Assembly (NCBI RefSeq): GCF_048569485.1
Contig: NC_134354.1
Span: 335,313,643-335,377,642 of the forward strand
Source: Anomaloglossus baeobatrachus
Lineage: Eukaryota > Chordata > Amphibia > Anura > Aromobatidae
Reading direction: 5' to 3'
DNA length: 64,000 nt
A program made the position numbers and the translations under genes. Under the pieces are notes generated by a model that was given only the letters and a program-made list of their open reading frames with translations, ran no database searches and was not told where the DNA came from. Below, piece by piece: positions 34,801-43,856 of the stretch (the stretch's first letter is position 1; each line of letters begins with the position of its first letter).

Positions 34801-37800
34801 GGAAAAAAGGGAGACTCCGCTTGGAGTAACCCTTGCTTGCTGTGTTTTTAAAAGAAGCCAAGATGAACAGAGCTGGGATCAGGAAAGACTTTGCTACCTA
34901 CCCCGGTGTCATCCTGGGGACGGATAAGAATGGCGTATTTTTGAATGTGCTTGATGCAAATCTAGCTGTGAAGTGTACAACTGGGGCACAACTGCTGCCA
35001 CTGAAGGGGTGGGTGTGTGTGGGGCCCAATTTTTGGAAAAAAGGGAGACTCCGCTTGGAGTAACCGTTGCTTGCTGTGTTTTTAAAAGAAGCCAAGATGA
35101 ACAGAGCTGGGATCAGGAAAGACTTTGCTACCTACCCCGGTGTCATCCTGGGGACGGATAAGAATGGCGTATTTTTGAATGTGCTTGATGCAAATCTAGC
35201 TGTGAAGTGTACAACTGGGGCACAACTGCTGCCACTGAAGGGGTGGGTGTGTGTGGGGCCCAATTTTTGGAAAAAAGGGAGACTCCGCTTGGAGTAACCC
35301 TTGCTTGCTGTGTTTTTAAAAGAAGCCAAGATGAACAGAGCTGGGATCAGGAAAGACTTTGCTACCTACCCCGGTGTCATCCTGGGGACGGATAAGAATG
35401 GCGTATTTTTTAATGTGCTTGATGCAAATGTAGCTGTGAAGTCTACAACTGGGGCACAACTGCTGCCACTGAAGGGGTGGGTGTGTGTGGGGCCCAATTT
35501 TTGGAAAAAAGGGAGACTCCGCTTGGAGTAACCCTTGCTTGCTGTGTTTTTAAAAGAAGCCAAGATGAACAGAGCTGGGATCAGGAAAGACTTTGCTACC
35601 TACCCCGGTGTCATCCTGGGGACGGATAAGAATGGCGTATTTTTGAATGTGCTTGATGCAAATCTAGCTGTGAAGTGTACAACTGGGGCACAACTGCTGC
35701 CACTGAAGGGGTGGGTGTGTGTGGGGCCCAATTTTTGGAAAAAAGGGAGACTCCGCTTGGAGTAACCGTTGCTTGCTGTGTTTTTAAAAGAAGCCAAGAT
35801 GAACAGAGCTGGGATCAGGAAAGACTTTGCTACCTACCCCGGTGTCATCCTGGGGACGGATAAGAATGGCGTATTTTTGAATGTGCTTGATGCAAATCTA
35901 GCTGTGAAGTGTACAACTGGGGCACAACTGCTGCCACTGAAGGGGTGGGTGTGTGTGGGGCCCAATTTTTGGAAAAAAGGGAGACTCCGCTTGGAGTAAC
36001 CCTTGCTTGCTGTGTTTTTAAAAGAAGCCAAGATGAACAGAGCTGGGATCAGGAAAGACTTTGCTACCTACCCCGGTGTCATCCTGGGGACGGATAAGAA
36101 TGGCGTATTTTTGAATGTGCTTGATGCAAATGTAGCTGTGAAGTCTACAACTGGGGCACAACTGCTGCCACTGAAGGGGTGGGTGTGTGTGGGGCCCAAT
36201 TTTTGGAAAAAAGGGAGACTCCGCTTGGAGTAACCCTTGCTTACATTGTTTTTAAAAGAAGCCAAGATGAACAAGTCATGGGTCAGCAAAGACTTTATCT
36301 ACCTACCCCGGTGTCATGCTGGGGACGGATAATTATGGCGTATTTTTGAATGTGCTTGATGCAAATCAAAACATCCTGTTTGCAACTAGGGCCCAAGTGC
36401 TGCCACTGATGGGGTGGGTGTCTGTGTGGCCCAATTTTTGGAAAAAAGGGAGACTCCGCTTGGAGTAACTCTTGCTTGCTGTGTTTTTAAAAGAAGCCAA
36501 GATGAACAGAGCTGGGATCAGGAAAGACTTTGCTACCTACCCCGGTGTCATCCTGGGGACGGATAAGAATGGCGTATTTTTGAATGTGCTTGATGCAAAT
36601 GTAGCTGTGAAGTGTACAACTGGGGCACAACTGCTGCCACTGAAGGGGTGGGTGTGTGTGGGGCCCAATTTTTGGAAAAAAGGGAGACTCCGCTTGGAGT
36701 AACCCTTGCTTACATTGTTTTTAAAAGAAGCCAAGATGAACAGAGCTGGGATCAGGAAAGACTTTGCTACCTACCCCGGTGTCATCCTGGGGACGGATAA
36801 GAATGGCGTATTTTTGAATGTGCTTGATGCAAATCTAGCTGTGAAGTGTACAACTGGGGCACAACTGCTGCCACTGAAGGGGTGGGTGTGTGTGGGGCCC
36901 AATTTTTGGAAAAAAGGGAGACTCCGCTTGGAGTAACCCTTGCTTGCTGTGTTTTTAAAAGAAGCCAAGATGAACAGAGCTGGGATCAGGAAAGACTTTG
37001 CTACCTACCCCGGTGTCATCCTGGGGACGGATAAGAATGGCGTATTTTTGAATGTGCTTGATGCAAATCTAGCTGTGAAGTGTACAACTGGGGCACAACT
37101 GCTGCCACTGAAGGGGTGGGTGTGTGTGTGGCCCAATTTTTGGAAAAAAGGGAGACTCCGCTTGGAGTAACCCTTGCTTACATTGTTTTTAAAAGAAGCC
37201 AAGATGAACAAGTCATGGGTCAGTAAAGACTTTATCTACCTACCCCGGTGTCATGCTGGGGACGGTTAATTATGGCGTATTTTTGAATGTGCTTGATGCA
37301 AATCAAAACATCCTGTTTGCAACTAGGGCCCAAGTGCTGCCACTGATGGGGTGGGTGTCTGTGTGGCCCAATTTTTGGAAAAAAGGGAGACTCCGCTTGG
37401 AGTAACCCTTGCTTGCTGTGTTTTTAAAAGAAGCCAAGATGAACAGAGCTGGGATCAGGAAAGACTTTGCTACCTACCCCGGTGTCATCCTGGGGACGGA
37501 TAAGAATGGCGTATTTTTGAATGTGCTTGATGCAAATGTAGCTGTGAAGTGTACAACTGGGGCACAACTGCTGCCACTGAAGGGGTGGGTGTGTGTGGGG
37601 CCCAATTTTTGGAAAAAAGGGAGACTCCGCTTGGAGTAACCCTTGTTTACATTGTTTTTAAAAGAAGCCAAGATGAACAGAGCTGGGATCAGGAAAGACT
37701 TTGCTACCTACCCCGGTGTCATCCTGGGGACGGATAAGAATGGCGTATTTTTGAATGTGCTTGATGCAAATGTAGCTGTGAAGTGTACAACTGGGGCACA

Positions 37801-38955
37801 ACTGCTGCCACTGAAGGGGTGGGTGTGTGTGTGGCCCAATTTTTGGAAAAAAGGGAGACTCCGCTTGGAGTAACCCTTGCTTGCTGTGTTTTTAAAAGAA
37901 GCCAAGATGAACAGAGCTGGGATCAGGAAAGACTTTGCTACCTACCCCGGTGTCATCCTGGGGACGGATAAGAATGGCGCATTTTTGAATGTGCTTGATG
38001 CAAATCTAGCTGTGAAGTGTACAACTGGGGCACAACTGCTGCCACTGAAGGGGTGGGTGTGTGTGGGGCCCAATTTTTGGAAAAAAGGGAGACTCCGCTT
38101 GGAGTAACCCTGGCTTTCTGTGTTTTTAAAAGAAGCCAAGATGAACAGAGCTGGGATCAGGAAAGACTTTGCTACCTACCCCGGTGTCATCCTGGGGACG
38201 GATAAGAATGGCGTATTTTTGAATGTGCTTGATGCAAATGTAGCTGTGAAGTGTACAACTGGGGCACAACTGCTGCCACTGAAGGGGTGGGTGTGTGTGG
38301 GGCCCAATTTTTGGAAAAAAGGGAGACTCCGCTTGGAGTAACCCTTGCTTACATTGTTTTTAAAAGAAGCCAAGATGAACAGAGCTGGGATCAGGAAAGA
38401 CTTTGCTACCTACCCCGGTGTCATCCTGGGGACGGATAAGAATGGCGTATTTTTGAATGTGCTTGATGCAAATGTAGCTGTGAAGTGTACAACTGGGGTA
38501 CAACTGCTGCCACTGAAGGGGTGGGTGTGTGTGTGGCCCAATTTTTGGAAAAAAGGGAGACTCCGCTTGGAGTAACCCTTGCTTACATTGTTTTTAAAAG
38601 AAGCCAAGATGATTAAGTCATGGGTCAGCAAAGACTTTATCTACCTACCCCGGTGTCATGCTGGGGACGTTTAATTATGGCGTATTTTTGAATGTGCTTG
38701 ATGCAAATCAAAACATCCTGTTTGCAACTAGGGCCCAAGTGCTGCCACTGATGGGGTGGGTGTCTGTGTGGCCCAATTTTTGGAAAAAAGGGAGACTCCG
38801 CTTGGAGTAACCCTTGCTTGCTGTGTTTTTAAAAGAAGCCAAGATGAACAGAGCTGGGATCAGGAAAGACTTTGCTACCTACCCCGGTGTCATCCTGGGG
38901 ACGGATAAGAATGGCGTATTTTTGAATGTGCTTGATGCAAATGTAGCTGTGAAGG
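31834..38955 (+). repeat. 234-bp satellite, about 30 copies, derived from the transposase tail (hAT-A 3' array)
   Basis: Units start AAGATGAACAGAGCTGGGAT at 32054, 32288 and so on every 234 bp (one 231-bp unit after 34155). The first, gene-proximal unit (31834-32053) contains the last transposase codons (KMNKSW to the stop). Four further units (starts 32522, 36264, 37201, 38606) keep the gene-like form AAGATGAACAAGTCATGGG (38606 has GATTAAG); they read KMNKSWVSKDFIYLPRCHAG, with a TAA stop. They also keep the AATCAAAACATCCTGTTTGC flank seen next to the gene. Most units are the AACAGAGC form, nearly identical to each other. Since 234 is a multiple of three, each carries a 76-codon plus-strand ORF and a 65-codon minus-strand ORF; these are by-products. 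Confidence 0.96.
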
Positions 38956-39445
38956 AGAGAATTAGCAAAGCAAAAGTACTAAAATTGTGGTCACAATTAA
39001 AAATTAACTTTTAATATTTAAATTTTTTTAAAAAGAATTTATACCACACACCATAAATGGTTGCAAAACCAACCAACTAATTAGGGCTGATGTTCAAGCC
39101 CCTATCATTACCCAGTCAAGGACACTGTGTAACCAGTAGTGATGGTTCTACTGGAATAACACCAATTGAGACAATTGTCCCATATGTAACATATAGATTA
39201 ATAATCCATAGCATAGACAAACATTTGAGTGGGTGTAGTCCCACTATGATGACGATATTAGAGACTAAAAGACGTTATTGTCTCTACAATAATATGCAAA
39301 AGCTGCAATCTGCAGCGATCAGTAACCAACAAAATGGTCAATTGAAACACAAACTTGTTTTTAGGTGTCCAGTAACAGGGGGGGGCACCAAATCCGCCTC
39401 ACAATACCCCTTAGCTGGCAACAATCTGACCTGATGTTTTCTTAG
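38956..39445. other. Unclassified 490-bp block interrupting the last array unit
   Basis: The array breaks off at 38955 in mid-unit, and a degenerate piece of the unit (CTCCCGCTTGGAGTCACC...GGTGTTTT) reappears at 39446-39478. The block between is AT-rich at its start and has no recognisable ORF, terminal repeat or target duplication. It is probably an insertion accompanied by some loss. Confidence 0.55.
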
Positions 39446-39680
39446 ACCTCCCGCTTGGAGTCACCTTGCGGTGTTTTACATGACTTTAGAAGGGCGTTCC
39501 ATGCCTATATCTGTGTGTCCTCCTCTTTTTCCTTGTCCAGCTGTTTTGTTTTCGCATGAGTATATGTCCTTGTCACTTTCCCATGTGTTTGAGTTGTTTG
39601 TCACCTTTTGGACACCTTTGAGGGTGTTTTCTAGGTGTTTTTCTGTGTTTGTGATTGCCTGCCATTGTTTCCTATGCAGT

Positions 39681-39720
39681 TCGAGTTCGGTTCGTCGAAC
39701 GTTCGACGAGCCGAACTCGA
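39681..39720. repeat. 40-bp near-perfect palindrome next to the hAT-A right end
   Basis: TCGAGTTCGGTTCGTCGAAC is followed by its own reverse complement with two mismatched positions. It lies 60 bp inside the right TIR. TTCG/CGAA-rich motifs also fill the left subterminal region (21945-22070), as expected for hAT subterminal transposase-binding motifs. Confidence 0.8.
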
Positions 39721-39781
39721 ACGGGACCTCCGTTCGGCGAACCGGCCTCGAGCCGAACCGGGACCGGTTCGCTCATCTCTA

Positions 39782-39789
39782 GTGCTGGA
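39782..39789. repeat. hAT-A target site duplication, right copy (GTGCTGGA)
   Basis: Identical to 21928-21935. Removing the element and one copy restores the CAGG-rich flanking repeat. Confidence 0.93.
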
Positions 39790-40407
39790 TGCTGGAGACC
39801 AGAGCAGACAGGAAGGACCATCACACAGGTTAGGATGTGCATTGCTCTGGTCCCTCCCATCAGGGGAGGGTGTGTTAAGAACCTGGTGCCTCTCATTGAT
39901 AGGCTGAAGATACTTTAGCAAAGTGTGCATGTTCCTCTTAAAAGGACAGGAAGCATGCGCATGCACCCCCTAGGCTGGAGGCCAGGAAACCCCACCCAGC
40001 CTGCGCAGGGCCTGGGTCCTAGGAAGGAGCTGAGGATTTACACACATGTGAGCATCTGCGGGGGGATGAGCCAGGAAATGCACTACACATGGATGGCAAT
40101 GAAAGGACACAGAGGACCACGCAACATGTGCGTGACCACGTGGGGGGGGCAAGCAGAGGACTACACAACACGAGGATGGCCATGCGGCAGTGCAGAGGAC
40201 CAGGCGACACGTGAGCGGCCATGTAGGTAAGCAGAGAACTGTGCAGCATGAGGATGGCCATGTAGGAAAGAGTAGGGAGCAGGGACATGGCACTACGATG
40301 CCGCGGTTGTGTACAATATATGGTGGAATCAGGAGAAGTAGTTCTTGGACAAATGATATTTTGGCCAACAGGTATCATAAGCAAACTTGTTTGCATTTGA
40401 TTGCTTC
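39790..40407. other. Unclassified spacer between hAT-A and hAT-B
   Basis: Continues the CAGG-rich repeat of 21650-21927 to about 39830. It then has loosely repeated 'GAGGACNNNNCGNCACG' and 'GGATGGCCATG' blocks (40080-40265). No gene or element ends recognised. Confidence 0.5.
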
Positions 40408-40415
40408 CATGTAAT
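40408..40415. repeat. hAT-B target site duplication, left copy (CATGTAAT)
   Basis: Identical to 55584-55591, directly outside the terminal repeats of hAT-B. Confidence 0.93.
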
Positions 40416-40662
40416 TAGTGATGAGCGAGTATGCTTGTTACTACTCGGTACTCGCACGAGTATCACTGTACTCGGGCTACTCGGCGGGGACCGAGTAATC
40501 TCGCGATACTCGTGCTGTACTCGTGGTCTTCATCCCTGCATGTTGGCGCTCTTTTGAGAGCCAGCCCTCTTGCAGGGATTGGCTGGCAGACCACTGCAAT
40601 GCCACAGCCCTGTTAGTTGTGGAATTGCAGTGATTGGCCGGCCCGCACAGCGTGACCGAGCC

Positions 40663-40668
40663 TTTATA
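40663..40668 (+). promoter_or_regulatory. Putative TATA box near the hAT-B left end
   Basis: TTTATA in a GC-rich stretch 247 bp inside the left end, preceded by GATTGGCCGG (an inverted CCAAT box at 40632). It resembles the CCAAT/TATA arrangement at the hAT-A left end and suggests the left end of hAT-B is its 5' end. Confidence 0.35.
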
Positions 40669-41975
40669 CCAGCGGGCGCGCTGTGCTCTGCTCACAGCCA
40701 TCCAGACAGTCAGTGCAGGGAGAGTGTTGCTGCTTCAGGGAAAGGTTTGCGGCCCTTTATAGTTAGTTCCGGAGCAGGGCTGCAAACAGTGTGACCAGAA
40801 GTCCTTCTCAGGGCATACAATAAGTTGTATACAGGCAGGCAGGGAATAGCCAGGTCGGAGTACAGTAGCAGAGTCCTTCTCAGGACTATTGTTGCTATAT
40901 ACAGGCAGGGTATAGCCAGGTCGGAATACAGGCTAGTGACCAGAAGAGTCCTTGTCAGGACTATTGTAGCAGTATACAGGCAGGCAGGCAGGCAGGGTAT
41001 ATAGCCATTCCTAGTGGTGACCGTATACCAGCCTTCATCATATCTGGGGCTGGTGTACACAGTCTAAAACAGTCCAGATAGTGTCAGACTTCTCAGTAAT
41101 TGTCGCTTCTAAAAACCTGTTAGGTTCTTATTGCGTCCGTGCTTGCATTTAAAAACCGCACGTGTGTGCCTGTCGGTGGCAGCGTACAGGTGCACGTTTT
41201 GCACAAACTATTATATAACGCACAAGTCTAGTGTATAATACACGTCAGTCAGCAGTGTCTGATAGTGTCAGACTTCTCAGTAATTTTCGCTCCTAAAAAC
41301 CTGTTAGGTTCTTAGTGCGTCCGTGCTTGCATTTAAAAACCGCACGTGTGTGCCTGTCGGTGGCAGCGTACAGGTGCACGTTTTGCACAAACTATTATAT
41401 AACGCACAAGTCTAGTGTATAATACACGTCAGTCAGCAGTGTCTGATAGTGTCAGACTTCTCAGTAATTGTCGCTCCTAAAAACCTGTTAGGTTCTTAGT
41501 GCGTCCGTGCTTGCATTTAAAAACCGCACGTGTGTGCCTGTCGGTGGCAGCGTACAGGTGCACGTTTTGCACAAACTATTACCGTATTTTTCGGACCATA
41601 AGACGCACTTTTTCCCCCCCAAATGTTGGGGGAAAGTGGGGGGTGCGTCTTATGGTCTGACTATAAGGCTGCGGGGAATGAGGGTGCCGCGGTGCAGCGG
41701 GTCATCGGCGGCACGAGCAGGCTGTAACAGCCTGCCGTGACCACGTGGGCCCGCTCATTACATATACACGCCCATCCTCCCGCTCATCATCTCTCAGCGA
41801 AACCGGCGCTGACAGGTGGGCGGGGTGATAGGCAGGCGGGGGGTGCGTGCATAATTAGCAGCCGGCCGTGATCACCCCTGGCAACTACAGCCTGGAGTGA
41901 TCATGTGCGGCTGTATTAACTGCCCCCCGTGCATCATTATCAGCGCGGGGTGCAGTGAATCAGTCTACTCACCCG

Positions 41976-42174
41976 TCACCGTGTGTGGAGCCGCCCCCCT
42001 GCAGCATCGCGTCTTCCTGTCTGTGCCGGCGGTCACCTGATTCGGACACTAGCGTCGCGCACCGCGATGACGTCATCGCTGTGCGCGCCGCTAGTATCCA
42101 CCAGAAACGATCAGCTTACCGCCGGCACAGACAGGAAGACGCGATGCTGCAGACACCGGTGACGGCTCCACACA
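41976..42174. repeat. About 200-bp interrupted palindrome
   Basis: The left arm (GGAGCCGCCC...CATCGCGTCTTCCTGTCTGTGC) pairs with the right arm (GCACAGACAGGAAGACGCGATG ... GGCTCCACAC). The centre is a perfect GCGATGACGTCATCGC. A mature transcript would fold into a long hairpin. Confidence 0.8.
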
Positions 42175-42278
42175 GCGGCGCTGCAGCTGAGACAGAGATC
42201 GGTGCTTCAGGGAGTGAGGAAGAGTAAGTATAAACGTTTATTTTTTTTTTCCTGTGCCACAGGATACACGCCATTTAC

Positions 42279-42925
42279 CAGGATGGGGGCATTTCATGAG
42301 CAGGATGGATGGGGGCATTTCATGAGCAGGACGGATGGGGGCATTTCATGAGCAGGATGGATGGGGGCATTTCATGAGCAGGATGGATGGGGGCATTTCC
42401 TGAGCAGGATGGATGGGGGCATTTCATGAGCAGGATGGATGGGGCATTTCATGAGCAGCATGGATGGGGGCATTTCATGAGCAGGATGGATGGGGGCATT
42501 TCCTGAGCAGGATGGATGGGGGCATTTCATGAGCAGGATGGATGGGGGCATTTCATGAGCAGGATGGATGGGGGCATTTCATGAGCAGGATGGATGGGGG
42601 CATTTCATGAGCAGGATGGATGGGGGCATTTCATGAGCAGGATGGATGGGGGCATTTCATGAGCAGGATGGATGGGGGCATTTCATGAGCAGGATGGATG
42701 GGGGCATTTCATGAGCTGGATGGATGGGGGCATATCTTGAGCATGATGGATGGGAGCATATCATGAGCAGGATGGATGGGGGCATATCATGAGCAGGATG
42801 GATGGGGGCATATCATGAGCAGGATGGATGGGGGTATATCATGAGCAGGATGGATGGGGGTATATCATGAGCAGGATGGATGGGGGGTATATTATTAGCA
42901 TGATGGGGGGTATATGAGCAGGATC
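42279..42925. repeat. 26-bp minisatellite, about 24 copies
   Basis: GAGCAGGATGGATGGGGGCA plus TTTCAT repeats head to tail. Later units change TTTCAT to TATCAT and drift towards the right end. Some units have G-run length differences. Confidence 0.95.
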
Positions 42926-43460
42926 ATATACAAGGCAGGAGGATCCTTATCAGAATGGGGTACCTTAGTAGAGAATTTGGGGACATTATCCCCATAACAG
43001 TGTCAGCAGCAGATCCTCGCCCCATAACAGTGTGTCATGGCCATATTTTTTGGTTAAAATTTTATTTTCCTATTTTCCTCCTCTAAAACCAGGGTGCGTC
43101 TTATGGTCAGGTGCGTCTTATAGTCCGAACAAGTCTAGTGAATAATACACGTCAGTCAGCAGTGTCTGATAGTGTCAGACTTCTCAATAATTGTCGCTCC
43201 TAAAAACCTGTTAGGTTCTTAGTGCATCCGTGCTTGCATTTAAAAACCGCACGTGTGTGCCTGTCGGTGGCAGCGTACAGGTGCACGATTTGCACAAACT
43301 ATTATATAACGCACAAGTCTAGTGTATAATACACGTCAGTCAGCAGTGTCTGATAGTGTCAGACTTCTCAGTAATTGTCGCTCCTAAAAACCTGTTAGGT
43401 TCTTAGTGCGTCCGTGCTTGCATTTAAAAACCGCACGTGTGTGGCAGTCAGTGGCAGCGT

Positions 43461-43672
43461 CAGGCTCCATATTGTCCCTGGATAGAGATGTGCATGATGG
43501 CCTGTAAACCTGAAGTGCCCATTGTAAGGAAGTGGGTCTATTGTAGTATAGCCCTTAGGCAGGGCAGCCAAAAATTTGGAGGCTCCACATTGTCCCTGGA
43601 TAGAGATGTGCATGAGGGCCTCAAAACATTGTTCCCATTGCAAAGGAGCGGGTTTACTGTCGTTGTAATGCC
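43461..43672 (-). repeat. Inverted 118-bp units beside the hAT-B transposase
   Basis: Nearly two units of the 118-bp repeat (seen forward at 54492-55120) appear here in reverse complement: GGCTCCA(T/C)ATTGTCCCTGG ... GAAGTGCCCATTGTAAGGAA. They lie downstream of the transposase in its own reading direction. Confidence 0.9.
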
Positions 43673-43856
43673 CATTCTGAAAGAATGGGCGAAAAAATTT
43701 ACCACTGGGGGTATACCTGAAACAACGGCCTAACTATTGTAACGGTTATCATGATGGCGCATGAGGAGAAGGAGGAGCAGTCCAGCGATTAGCCAAAGTC
43801 CAGAAGTGTGTTACCATGGGTGAGTGGAGGTACATGGCAAATTCCCGTTACAAACT

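Larger units (their letters stand above)
21936..39781 (+). mobile_element. hAT-A: 17.8-kb hAT transposon with large internal arrays
   Basis: It starts TAGAGTTGAGCG and ends CGCTCATCTCTA, inverted repeats of 12 bp with one mismatch, flanked by the perfect 8-bp duplication GTGCTGGA. In order it contains: a TIR-proximal region with a TATA box (22379), a 138-bp array (22720-28013), a short leader, a BED-finger hAT transposase (28167-31891), a 234-bp array (31834-38955), an unclassified 490-bp block, and a palindromic right subterminal region. Autonomous hATs are usually 2.5-5 kb; the excess here is about 12 kb of tandem array. One apparent frameshift in the transposase makes present-day autonomy uncertain. 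Confidence 0.93.
41581..43128. mobile_element. Non-autonomous DNA element with TTTCGGACCATAAGACGCAC-type ends
   Basis: The left end CCGTATTTTTCGGACCATAA and the right end GGTGCGTCTTATAGTCCGAA are inverted repeats of about 20 bp with a few differences. Additional inner copies of GTGCGTCTTATGGTC lie at 41643 and 43091. The interior holds a 200-bp inverted repeat and a 26-bp minisatellite, and no transposase. It interrupts a 184-bp unit of hAT-B, from which about 8 bp (TATAACGC) are missing at the junction. No target duplication was found. The superfamily is left open. Confidence 0.6.
41065..43447 (+). repeat. 184-bp array of hAT-B (5' array), about five units, interrupted
   Basis: GTGTCAGACTTCTCAGTAAT occurs at 41081, 41265 and 41449, and after the nested element at 43172 and 43356 (there with CTCAATAA in the first), always 184 bp apart within a run. 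The unit also carries ACCTGTTAGGTTCTTA(G/T)TGC and CCGCACGTGTGTGCCTGTC. The array stops at about 43447, where it joins inverted 118-bp units. Confidence 0.93.

Noticed and set aside
32027-39014. Family of about 26 almost identical 62-76 codon ORFs on the plus strand and 65-codon ORFs on the minus strand
   Set aside because: Every ORF is one unit of the 234-bp array, whose length is a multiple of three. Open frames follow from copying, and no start context or variation pattern suggests selection.
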